Below, in pieces: positions 7,978 through 14,503 of a stretch of DNA of 14,503 nucleotides. How positions within the stretch are numbered: position 1 is the first letter of the stretch; each line of letters starts with the position of its first letter. The position numbers were made by a program, and so were the translations under genes. Origin of the DNA: Deltaproteobacteria bacterium (GTDB lineage Bacteria; Desulfobacterota; Binatia; Binatales; Binataceae); assembly GCA_021786815.1 (NCBI GenBank), contig JAJYMR010000304.1:1-14503 (forward strand), written 5' to 3'. The notes beneath the pieces are model-generated. The model was not told the origin of the DNA. It saw nothing but the letters and a program-made list of their open reading frames with translations, and ran no database searches.

Positions 7978-9149
7978 CGGATAGCCTCCACGCTCTCGCC
8001 GCGCGGCGCGGGTTCGGACTCGGCGACCCGCCGCCATACACGGACGATTATCTCCGAGGCGCGTTCGACGTCCTCGGCCGTGGTGTTCCAGCCGAGGCTT
8101 AGCCTGAGCGAGCTTCGCGCCTCCCCCGCGCTTCGGCCCATCGCGAGCAGCACATGCGACGGCTCAACCGCTCCCGCCGCGCACGCCGAGCCCATCGAGA
8201 CTTCCACACCTTCGAGATCGAGCGCGATCAGCAGGCTTTCGCCGAGAACACCCGGGAACGTGAGATTGAGCGTGTTCGCGATACGCCCCTCACGCGGTCC
8301 GTTGAGCCGAAGACCGGGAATCGCGTCCGTGAGGCGCGAGAGCATCCTTTCTGACCGCGCGGCCACGCGCGCCGTCTCGCTCTCGAACGCATGCTCCACG
8401 GCTTCGGCGGCGGCGCCGAACGCGAGTGCGCCGAGCAGATTCTGCGTGCCCGCGCGAAGGCCGGCTTCATGCGGTCCGCCAAGGATTATCGGCGCCAGCG
8501 CGGCAGGCTCGCGCACGTAGAGAGCACCGCTTCCGGCCGGCGCTCCGACCTTGTGCCCGCTAAGCGTCATCAGGCCGCATCCCAGCTCAGATACGTCCAC
8601 GCGCACGCGTCCCACGGCCTGCGCCGCGTCCACATGGAAGACGGCTCCGGCCTCGCGCGCGGCAAGTCCAATGGGCGCAAGCTCCTGGAGCGTGCCGACC
8701 TCGGCGTTCGCCATGGAAAGCGTGACCAGCGCGGTATCGCGATCGAGCGCCGCGATAACCCGCTCGGGCGCGATGCGGCCATCGCGATCGGGCGCGACGC
8801 GGATCACCTGGAATCCCTGCGATTCAAGCTCGGAGAGCGGCGCGAGAACCGACGAATGCTCGATTGCGGAACTAACGATCTTGCGCCGCGCCGCCTGCGC
8901 CTTGGTCGCGCCGAAAATCGCGAGATTGTTCGACTCGGTGCCGCCGCCGGTAAAGATCATCTGGCGCGGCTCGGCGCCGATGAGGCGCGCGACGCGGGCG
9001 CGGGCATTCTCCAGTTCGCGGCGCGCGCGCTGGCCGCCGCGATGGACCGAAGACGGATTTGCGCCCTCGTCGCGAAGGAATCGCTCGATAGCCGCGCGCA
9101 CTTCGGGCCGGAGCGGAGCGCCCGCATTATGGTCGAGATAGATAGTCAT
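7974..9149 (-). CDS. Cysteine desulfurase, IscS/NifS type (PLP-dependent)
   Basis: Removes sulfur from L-cysteine to give alanine and an enzyme-bound persulfide for tRNA thiolation and probably iron-sulfur cluster assembly. The 391-residue protein carries the class V aminotransferase features of group I desulfurases: EHSS with H98, HVDAAQAVG with D174 and Q177, the PLP lysine K200 in LSGHKVGAP, LRAGTQN (231-237), and the catalytic cysteine C323 in MGSACAAGAVEPSHVL. The N-terminus reads YLDHNAGAP rather than the more common YLDNNATTP. ATG at 9149; there is no clear ribosome binding site, and a dyad lies just upstream. It ends in a 4-base overlap with mnmA. No iscU, iscA or iscR gene is next to it here, so I do not assign iscS or nifS. 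A general role in iron-sulfur assembly is likely but not shown. Confidence 0.94.
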   Translation of the reverse strand: MTIYLDHNAGAPLRPEVRAAIERFLRDEGANPSSVHRGGQRARRELENARARVARLIGAEPRQMIFTGGGTESNNLAIFGATKAQAARRKIVSSAIEHSSVLAPLSELESQGFQVIRVAPDRDGRIAPERVIAALDRDTALVTLSMANAEVGTLQELAPIGLAAREAGAVFHVDAAQAVGRVRVDVSELGCGLMTLSGHKVGAPAGSGALYVREPAALAPIILGGPHEAGLRAGTQNLLGALAFGAAAEAVEHAFESETARVAARSERMLSRLTDAIPGLRLNGPREGRIANTLNLTFPGVLGESLLIALDLEGVEVSMGSACAAGAVEPSHVLLAMGRSAGEARSSLRLSLGWNTTAEDVERASEIIVRVWRRVAESEPAPRGESVEAIR

Positions 9150-9306
9150 CGCCCGCGCAGTACCGCTACTGAAAGAGGTACTAACTTAGCTTACCGTGCG
9201 AGGCAGCAAAAGAAGGTGCGCGGCGTTCAAACAGCGGCAAAAAGCGATTACCGGGAGAGCAAACCCGGCCGGCCCAAGCGGCGCTCCGGCCTGAGGTTGG
9301 GGCCGT
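9150..9306 (-). promoter_or_regulatory. cysE-cysteine desulfurase intergenic region
   Basis: A 157-base gap, long for this cluster. Near cysE it holds GGCCGG and CCGGCC (9267-9272 and 9286-9291, 13-base loop) and CCGGG/CCCGG (9251-9255 and 9264-9268). In the direction of transcription the second is followed, after eight bases, by TTTTT, which is a poor terminator at best. The middle is AT-richer, with GGTAAGCTAAGTTAGTACC on the minus strand. I find no convincing -35/-10 pair. A separate dyad lies near the desulfurase start. Confidence 0.4.
9159..9182 (-). promoter_or_regulatory. Dyad / alternative hairpins before the desulfurase start
   Basis: AGTACC (9177-9182 on the minus strand) and GGTACT (9159-9164) form a perfect 6-base inverted repeat around 12 bases. 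A second, mutually exclusive stem CAGTA/TACTG (9158-9171, four-base loop) overlaps it. The inner edge lies nine bases before the ATG, where a ribosome binding site would be. It could be an operator for a sulfur or iron-sulfur regulator, or an RNA element that hides the start; both are inference. Confidence 0.35.
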
Positions 9307-10026
<720 letters not shown>

Positions 10027-10059
10027 CGGATTCGCCCTTGTGGCAGCCGCGGAGCCGGG

Positions 10060-11733
10060 TCAGGCCCCTGACTCGGCGGACGCACTGCCGGCCGCCCCGC
10101 GCCTTGAGCGCGAGCGGCCGTTGCCCGCCGCCGCGGGCGCTTTCGCGCGCGGCTTCACATTATCCTTGTGGAGTTTGTATTCGACAGAGTCAACCAGCGC
10201 TTGCCAGCTCGCCTCGACCACGTTGGCTGACACTCCCACGGTGCCCCATCGCCGCCTTCCGTCGGTCGATTCGATAAGCACGCGGACGCGGGCGCCGGTC
10301 CCGCGGCCGTTGTCGAGCACGCGGACCTTGTAGTCGCTCAGCTCCATCGCTTCCAGGCTCGGATAATAGGGAACCAGCGCCTGGCGCAGCGCCGAGTCGA
10401 GCGCGTTGACGGGGCCATTGCCGATCGCGGCGGTACGCGAGCGTTTTCCGTCGGGTCCCTCGATCACCACGACCGCCTCGCTGAACGGCGCGCGGTCCTC
10501 ATGCCACTTGTCGTCGAAGACCCGGAAGCTCACGAACCTGAAATGCTCGCGGGCCATCCCGAGCGTCCGCAGCATCAGGAGTTCGAACGAGGCGTCCGCG
10601 CCCTCGAACGAATAGCCTTCGCTCTCAAGGCGTTTCAGCTCGTCGAGCAGATGGCCGATCTTCTCGTTGTTCTGCTCGATATCGAGACCGAACTCCCTGC
10701 TCTTGTAGACGATATTCGCGCGCCCGGAGAGTTCCGAGAGAAGCACCCGGCGGTCGTTGCCGACCAGCGCCGGGTCGATGTGCTCGTAGGTGCGGGCGTC
10801 GCGCTGGATTGCCGAGACGTGAAGTCCCGCCTTGTGCGCGAACGCGCTTCGCCCGACGTAGGGCTGGCGCGGATGGGGCGTGATATTGGCCAGCTCGTAC
10901 ACGAGCATCGAAAGCTCCTGGAGAACCTTGAGCTTCGGCGGCGCGACGCACTGGTAGCCAAGCTTCAGTTGCAGGTCGGGAATTATCGAGACCAGATTGG
11001 CGTTGCCGCATCGCTCGCCGAGCCCGTTGATCGTGCCCTGGACCTGGGATGCGCCCGCGCGGACGGCCGCGAGCGAGTTGGCGACCGCAACCTCGGAATC
11101 GTTGTGGCAATGGATTCCGATCGGGCATCGCACGGTCTCGACGGCCACGCGCACGGCGTCCTCTATCTCATGAGGCAAGCGTCCGCCGTTGGTGTCGCAA
11201 AGGCAGATCAGAGCGGCGCCGGCGTCGTCAACCGCGCGCAGACAGGCAAGCGCGAACTCGGGGTTGTTGAAATAGCCGTCGAAGAAATGTTCGGCGTCGA
11301 AGATCGCCTCGTCGACGCGCTTTTTCAAAAACGCGATCGTGTCGTGAAGAATCTCCAAGTTGGCCTCGGGCGAGATTCTGAGCGCCTCGCGCACGTGGAG
11401 GTCCCAGGTCTTGCCGACCACGGTCGCAACGGGCGTGTCGGCCTTGAGCAGGAGCTGAAGGTTGCGGTCCTGCGAGGCCTTTACGTTGGCGCGCCGGGTC
11501 GAGCCGAAAGCCGCGATCCGGGCGTGCCTGAGGCGCGCCTTTTTCACTTCGCGGAAAAATGCCGCGTCGCGCTCGTTCGAACCGGGCCATCCGCCCTCGA
11601 TATAATCGACGCCAAGCTCGTCGAGCTTTCGCGCGATCTGGACTTTGTCGTCAACCGTGAGCGAAACGTCCTCGGACTGGCAGCCGTCGCGCAGGGTCGT
11701 ATCGTAGATCTGGATTTTCTTCGCCGCGGCCAT
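10060..11733 (-). CDS. cimA: (R)-citramalate synthase
   Basis: Condenses pyruvate with acetyl-CoA to (R)-citramalate, opening the threonine-independent route to 2-oxobutyrate and isoleucine. The 557-residue protein has an alpha-isopropylmalate/homocitrate synthase fold: YDTTLRDG (10-17) with R15 and D16, metal-binding GIHCHND with H208 and H210, and GLGERCGN (237-244), followed by a C-terminal LeuA-type allosteric domain (about 400-522). The insertion and motif style (IYDTTLRDGCQSEDVS, IEGGWPGSN, SRRANVK-like GSTRRANVK) match the CimA branch rather than 2-isopropylmalate synthase. The last 33 residues are a low-complexity Ala/Arg/Ser tail. ATG at 11733 lies three bases after the lysC stop, with GGAG twelve bases upstream. 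The pairing with lysC places two amino-acid branch-point enzymes together. Homocitrate synthase is the main alternative and is less likely. Confidence 0.92.
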   Translation of the reverse strand: MAAAKKIQIYDTTLRDGCQSEDVSLTVDDKVQIARKLDELGVDYIEGGWPGSNERDAAFFREVKKARLRHARIAAFGSTRRANVKASQDRNLQLLLKADTPVATVVGKTWDLHVREALRISPEANLEILHDTIAFLKKRVDEAIFDAEHFFDGYFNNPEFALACLRAVDDAGAALICLCDTNGGRLPHEIEDAVRVAVETVRCPIGIHCHNDSEVAVANSLAAVRAGASQVQGTINGLGERCGNANLVSIIPDLQLKLGYQCVAPPKLKVLQELSMLVYELANITPHPRQPYVGRSAFAHKAGLHVSAIQRDARTYEHIDPALVGNDRRVLLSELSGRANIVYKSREFGLDIEQNNEKIGHLLDELKRLESEGYSFEGADASFELLMLRTLGMAREHFRFVSFRVFDDKWHEDRAPFSEAVVVIEGPDGKRSRTAAIGNGPVNALDSALRQALVPYYPSLEAMELSDYKVRVLDNGRGTGARVRVLIESTDGRRRWGTVGVSANVVEASWQALVDSVEYKLHKDNVKPRAKAPAAAGNGRSRSRRGAAGSASAESGA

Positions 11734-11736
11734 CGT

Positions 11737-12975
11737 TCAAACCATCTCCGGCACGACATTGGAAGCGCCGCCCAGAAAGGCGTCGTGCAGCGCCCGCATC
11801 GCAAGCTCTCCGTACTTCGCGTTGACCACCACCGATACCTTTATTTCCGAGGTTGCGATCATCTCGATATTGATCCGCTCGTCGGCGAGCACCCGAAACA
11901 TCGTGGCCGCGACTCCGGCATGCGTGCGCATCCCGAGCCCGACGATGGAAACCTTTGCGACCGGGTCTTCGTGGCGCACGCCCTGGGCTCCGATCTCGCC
12001 GGCGACACGCTTGACCAGCTCAATGGCGCGGCGCAGGTCGTCGCGCGCGACGGTGAAGGTCATGTCGGTGCGCCCGTCGGCGCTCGCGTTCTGGATAATC
12101 ATGTCAACGACGATCCCGGCGGCCGCGATCGGACCGAAAATCTTCGCCGCGAGACCGGGACGGTCCTCGACACCCGCAATCGTTATCTTGCTCTGGTTCT
12201 GATCGAGCGTAACTCCCGAGACCAGAATGTCTTCCATTGAGCGATCACCTTGGCCCACCCAGGTTCCCTCCGCGTCGCTGAAACTGGAACGTACCACCAG
12301 CGGCACGTTGTATCTCTGCGCAAGCTCGACCGAGCGTATCTGTAGCACCTTCGCGCCCAGACCCGCCATCTCCAGCATCTCGTCGTACGAGATGCGGTCG
12401 AGCTTTTTCGCGCCCGGCACTATATTCGGATCGGCGGTGTAAACGCCCTCCACGTCCGTGTAGATTTCGCACACGTCGGCGCCAAGCGCGGCCGCAAGCG
12501 CAACCGCCGTAAGGTCGGAGGCGCCGCGCCCGAGCGTCGTGATATCGCCGGCCGGGTCCACGCCCTGGTAACCCGCGACCACCGCGATCCTGCCCTCGCC
12601 GAGCGCCTGCCTTACGCGCTCGGATTCGACCGACCTGATATGGGCGCGCCCGTGATTCGAGTCAGTCGCGATCTTCAGCTGATGAGCGAGAAACGAAACC
12701 GTCGGATATCCGAGTGCTTCGAGCCGAATCGCCAGCAGCGCCGCCGAAACCTGCTCTCCGGTTGCGACCAGAACGTCGGTCTCGCGCGGATTGGGCGCAT
12801 CGCTGAGTTCATGGGCGAGTTTGAACAGGCGGTTGGTCTCACCCGCCATCGCTGACACGACCACCACGAGATCGTTGCCCCGCTTGCGGGCCTGGATGAC
12901 ACGCTCGGCAACCGCCTTGATCCGCTCTGTCGAGCCGACCGACGTGCCGCCGTATTTCTGAACAATCAGACTCAT
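11737..12975 (-). CDS. lysC: Aspartate kinase
   Basis: Phosphorylates aspartate at the head of the lysine, methionine, threonine and diaminopimelate pathways. The 412-residue, monofunctional protein has an N-terminal kinase domain with KYGGTSVG (7-14), VVSAMAGETN (39-48), ATGEQVS (71-77), and TTLGRGASDLTAVA (146-159), then two C-terminal ACT domains (about 263-330 and 341-405) of the kind that bind lysine and/or threonine. The kinase loop has Ala152 where GRGGSD is usual. ATG at 12975; the ribosome binding site is weak. A strong internal Shine-Dalgarno before Met247 suggests that a separate 166-residue ACT subunit is also made, as in the alpha2beta2 aspartate kinases of Bacillus and Corynebacterium. 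Length and domain order match that class. It is the first gene after a 164-base promoter-bearing gap and is followed by cimA after three bases. Confidence 0.96.
   Translation of the reverse strand: MSLIVQKYGGTSVGSTERIKAVAERVIQARKRGNDLVVVVSAMAGETNRLFKLAHELSDAPNPRETDVLVATGEQVSAALLAIRLEALGYPTVSFLAHQLKIATDSNHGRAHIRSVESERVRQALGEGRIAVVAGYQGVDPAGDITTLGRGASDLTAVALAAALGADVCEIYTDVEGVYTADPNIVPGAKKLDRISYDEMLEMAGLGAKVLQIRSVELAQRYNVPLVVRSSFSDAEGTWVGQGDRSMEDILVSGVTLDQNQSKITIAGVEDRPGLAAKIFGPIAAAGIVVDMIIQNASADGRTDMTFTVARDDLRRAIELVKRVAGEIGAQGVRHEDPVAKVSIVGLGMRTHAGVAATMFRVLADERINIEMIATSEIKVSVVVNAKYGELAMRALHDAFLGGASNVVPEMV
12243..12250 (-). promoter_or_regulatory. Internal ribosome binding site in lysC
   Basis: AGGTGATC on the minus strand, complementary over eight bases to the usual 3' end of 16S rRNA, followed by five bases and an in-frame ATG at 12237 (Met247 of aspartate kinase). 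Translation from there to 11737 would give a 166-residue protein that starts MEDILVSGVTL and contains only the two ACT domains. This matches the position of the beta-subunit start in Bacillus- and Corynebacterium-type aspartate kinases. The match is seen in the sequence; its use is inferred. Confidence 0.55.
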
Positions 12976-13139
12976 TTACGGGAGTCCCAAAAAAGGCGCG
13001 AGTTTGCGCGTGAAGACTAATTATGAGCGTAAATTATCACGTAAACCAGAGGGTTTCCGCATCGGAGGGGCCGTCGTCGAGCGTCGTGCGCGGGGAACGG
13101 CCTCGTTCCACCGCAACATCCGAAAAACCCGCACACATT
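12976..13139 (-). promoter_or_regulatory. tsaE-lysC intergenic region with probable lysC promoter
   Basis: This 164-base gap contains the most promoter-like sequence in the window. Two near-consensus -10 hexamers lie on the minus strand: GATAAT at 13033-13038 and CATAAT at 13020-13025, in an AT-rich patch surrounded by GC-rich DNA. No good -35 is seen at the standard spacing for either. TTTACG occurs twice, 12 bases apart (13040-13045 and 13028-13033), one helical turn plus, and could be a protein-binding site. A perfect hairpin, GGAACG/CGTTCC with a four-base loop, lies nearer tsaE (13094-13109) without a T-tract. The leader is too short and lacks the features of a lysine riboswitch. Confidence 0.5.
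13094..13109 (-). repeat. Perfect 6-bp inverted repeat in the tsaE-lysC gap
   Basis: GGAACG AGGC CGTTCC on the minus strand, a GC-rich stem with a tetraloop about 30 bases after the tsaE stop. There is no T-run after it, so intrinsic termination is unlikely; it might protect the 3' end of the nnrD-tsaE transcript. The role is unknown. Confidence 0.4.
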
Positions 13140-13649
13140 CTAGGAAAAGCGGCGCCTCAGCTCGGCAACGAGCGCCCTATAGCGCGGTCCGCCGGCACGA
13201 AATTCTATCCGCCGGCTGCTCGCTCCGGCGTAGCTCATCCTGACCGCCAGCATCGCGAGTTCGTTGGCCTCCTTGAGCCGCTCGAACCATTCCACCGCGG
13301 CGACGCCCGGCGAGAACAGGTACTCGCGTAGCCCCATGTCATCGAGGCTTGGCGTTTCAAGGCGGTAGAGGTCGATATGATAGAGGGTGAAGCGTCCGTG
13401 ATGCTCTTGGATCATCGTGAAGGTGGGGCTCAGGATATCCTCCTGGCGCAGGCCGAGCCCGCGCGCGAGGCCCTTGATAAAGCAGGTCTTGCCGGCGCCG
13501 AGCTCGCCAATAAGCCCAATCAGCTCACCGCCTTCGAGCAGCGAGGCAAGCCGCCGTCCCCAGGTCTTGGTTTCGCGGATGGATTTGCTTTCGACGACGA
13601 GAACGGCTTCGTCCCCCTCGTCCGCTGAAATTCTTGGCAATGCGGTCAT
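13140..13649 (-). CDS. tsaE: tRNA t6A37 synthesis ATPase TsaE
   Basis: P-loop ATPase that works with TsaB and TsaD to put the threonylcarbamoyl group on adenosine 37 of ANN-decoding tRNAs. The 169-residue protein is normal in length. Motifs: Walker A GELGAGKT (48-55), SPTF (74-77), HIDLYR (91-96), and EW (120-121) near the end of the core, followed by a weakly conserved C-terminus. The ATG at 13649 fixes the start because no other in-frame start codon lies between it and the end of nnrD; the nearest good ribosome binding site, GGAGG, is 16 bases upstream inside a hairpin. It follows nnrD, a frequent partner in bacteria. MtaB, which acts on the product of the TsaE pathway, is encoded further along the same strand. 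Confidence 0.95.
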   Translation of the reverse strand: MTALPRISADEGDEAVLVVESKSIRETKTWGRRLASLLEGGELIGLIGELGAGKTCFIKGLARGLGLRQEDILSPTFTMIQEHHGRFTLYHIDLYRLETPSLDDMGLREYLFSPGVAAVEWFERLKEANELAMLAVRMSYAGASSRRIEFRAGGPRYRALVAELRRRFS

Positions 13650-13651
13650 CG

Positions 13652-13676
13652 AAAAAGCGGCCGCACCTCCGGCCGC
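13652..13676 (-). terminator. Terminator-like hairpin with T-tract before tsaE
   Basis: On the minus strand GCGGCCG (13670-13676) pairs perfectly with CGGCCGC (13657-13663) around the loop GAGGTG, and TTTTT follows at once (13652-13656). The shape is that of an intrinsic terminator or attenuator, yet it lies three bases before the tsaE ATG. The only good ribosome binding site for tsaE, GGAGG (13666-13670), sits in its loop. It may terminate part of the transcription from nnrD, control tsaE translation, or both. A five-base T-tract is on the short side. Confidence 0.5.
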
Positions 13677-13683
13677 ATCGCCG

Positions 13684-13689
13684 ATTATA
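13684..13689 (-). promoter_or_regulatory. Consensus -10 hexamer between nnrD and tsaE
   Basis: TATAAT on the minus strand, six bases after the nnrD stop codon. No recognisable -35 lies at 16 to 18 bases. If used, transcription would begin near 13678, at or just before the hairpin upstream of tsaE. A perfect hexamer in such GC-rich DNA is notable but may be chance. Confidence 0.35.
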
Positions 13690-13695
13690 GCGCGC

Positions 13696-14503
13696 TCACG
13701 AGGCAAGCGCTTCGAGCGCGCGTGGGATTTCCTCGATGACATCGCCGGCCAGATAGCCGACCCGTCCGAGCCTATGCGCGACCCTGTCGGCCGCGTACCC
13801 GTGCAGGAAAACCCCGAGCGCAAGCGCGTCCAGCGCTTTCAATCCCTGGCCCATCAGTGCGCCGACCATCCCCGAGAGCGCATCGCCCATCCCCGGCGAG
13901 CCCATCCCGGGATTTCCCGTCGAGTTGACGTAAACCTCGCCCTCGGGTCCGGCTATAACCGAACGCGCGCCCTTGAGCAGAACGACCGCGTGAGTCCGCT
14001 CCGAGAGAGTTCGCGCCGCGCTTATCCGGTCCGCGTTGACCGCGCCCGTCGAGATTCCGAGCAACCGGGCCATCTCGCCCGGATGAGGCGTCATCACGAC
14101 CGCGCCGCGCGCCTCGCGCGCCCGCGCGCATCCAAGCTGCGCGAGGGCGTTCAGCGCGTCCGCGTCAATCAATACCGGACGCTCGGGCGCGACTCCGTGC
14201 AGGATAAGCCATTCGACGAGCCGTTTCGTATCGTCGCTTACGCCGATTCCGGGGCCGACCACCAATGCGTCCTTGCCCTCGACCAGCCGCGCAAGCACGT
14301 CGGGCGCGGCGTCGGCGTCGAAATGCCCATGACGATCCGGTATCGGCTCAGTCATCAGTTCGGCTTGGCCCGAGGCGACGATATTCGCGACGCATTCCGG
14401 GATTGCCGCAGTGACCAATCCGGCGCCCGTCCGCAAGGCTCCGCGCGAGGTGAGCAGCGACGCGCCGCCCTTGCCGCGCCCTCCCGCGATCACCATCACG
14501 TGC
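13696..14503 (-). CDS. nnrD: ADP-dependent NAD(P)H-hydrate dehydratase, C-terminal part (5' end outside window)
   Basis: Repairs damaged (hydrated) NADH and NADPH using ADP; ribokinase-like fold. The frame is open to the window edge and reads HVMVIAGG across it, as in the middle of family members, so the GTG at 14499 is an internal valine and the true start is outside. Counting that valine as 1: GPGIG (82-86), LIDADALN (110-117), TPHPGEMARL (137-146), LLKG (174-177), and the nucleotide-binding loop GNPGMGSPGMGD (195-206) with catalytic D206. In that loop Pro202 stands where the family usually has Gly (GGMGD). Many bacteria fuse this domain behind an NAD(P)H-hydrate epimerase domain; whether this gene does so cannot be seen here. 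Upstream of tsaE, separated by 46 bases. Confidence 0.93.
   Translation of the reverse strand, partial: HVMVIAGGRGKGGASLLTSRGALRTGAGLVTAAIPECVANIVASGQAELMTEPIPDRHGHFDADAAPDVLARLVEGKDALVVGPGIGVSDDTKRLVEWLILHGVAPERPVLIDADALNALAQLGCARAREARGAVVMTPHPGEMARLLGISTGAVNADRISAARTLSERTHAVVLLKGARSVIAGPEGEVYVNSTGNPGMGSPGMGDALSGMVGALMGQGLKALDALALGVFLHGYAADRVAHRLGRVGYLAGDVIEEIPRALEALAS

Noticed and set aside
9251..9291. Inverted repeats after cysE as an intrinsic terminator
   Set aside because: The stems are five or six base pairs with 8- to 13-base loops, and the nearest T-run is eight bases away from the closest stem; I keep them only as part of the intergenic description.
10501..12240. Long plus-strand open frame of about 579 codons opposite cimA and lysC
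   Set aside because: Same cause: the codon bias of the sense genes suppresses stops on the other strand. No family motif and no ribosome binding site are seen, and it spans two well-conserved minus-strand genes.
12989..13010. Short CGCG/CGCG hairpin followed by TTTTTT in the lysC leader
   Set aside because: The stem is only four base pairs, too weak for a terminator or attenuator, and no leader peptide rich in Lys or Thr is present.
12976..13139. Possible lysine riboswitch upstream of lysC
   Set aside because: The whole gap is 164 bases, the probable transcription start lies about 40 to 60 bases before the gene, and no multi-helix lysine-box pattern is visible.
14497..14499. GTG as the start of nnrD
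   Set aside because: The frame continues to the window edge and the residues around it match the middle of the family (GHVMVIAG-like), so this codon is an internal valine.

Overview
This is a GC-rich bacterial housekeeping segment. All 13 protein genes lie on the minus strand, so transcription runs from high to low coordinates. Both end genes are cut by the window: the 5' end of nnrD at the right edge and the 3' part of gltX at the left edge. Every gene is intact and recognisable as a core metabolic, tRNA-modification or ribosome-biogenesis gene. I see no tRNA, rRNA, CRISPR array, insertion sequence, phage gene or gene of unknown function. No stretch of 300 bases lacks a gene; the largest gaps are 164, 157, 93, 46 and 33 bases. 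The order nnrD-tsaE-lysC-cimA and cysE-desulfurase-mnmA-mtaB-rnc-era-der resembles what I remember of Geobacter-like Deltaproteobacteria. With the high GC and the citramalate route this suggests a deltaproteobacterial or allied uncultured lineage (for example Desulfobacterota, Myxococcota or Binatota). That placement is inference only.

In transcription order: (1) 14503-13140, nnrD (repair of hydrated NAD(P)H) and tsaE (t6A37 synthesis), separated by a 46-base gap that holds a consensus -10 hexamer and a GC hairpin with a T-tract. (2) 13139-12976, an intergenic region with AT-rich promoter-like sequence. (3) 12975-10060, lysC and cimA, branch-point enzymes for aspartate-family amino acids and for threonine-independent isoleucine synthesis. 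(4) 10026-5550, cysE, an IscS/NifS-type cysteine desulfurase, mnmA and mtaB. Together these can make the cysteine precursor, mobilise its sulfur and use it in s2U34; MtaB adds the methylthio group of ms2t6A37. (5) 5626-2546, rnc, era and der: RNase III and two ribosome-assembly GTPases, with overlapping gene ends. (6) 2452-1, guaA and gltX.

Gene packing is tight. There are ATGA stop/start overlaps at desulfurase/mnmA and era/der, gaps of 3 to 7 bases at lysC/cimA, guaA/gltX and mnmA/mtaB, and overlaps at mtaB/rnc and rnc/era. Several genes start with GTG or TTG. I did not find a new multi-gene system. The points worth a second look are smaller: a compact leader in front of tsaE, a strong internal ribosome binding site in lysC that predicts a separate regulatory subunit, an RNase III lacking one usual metal-binding aspartate and forced to start inside mtaB, a GMP synthase with an unusual residue beside its glutaminase cysteine, and a dyad at the start of the cysteine desulfurase gene.
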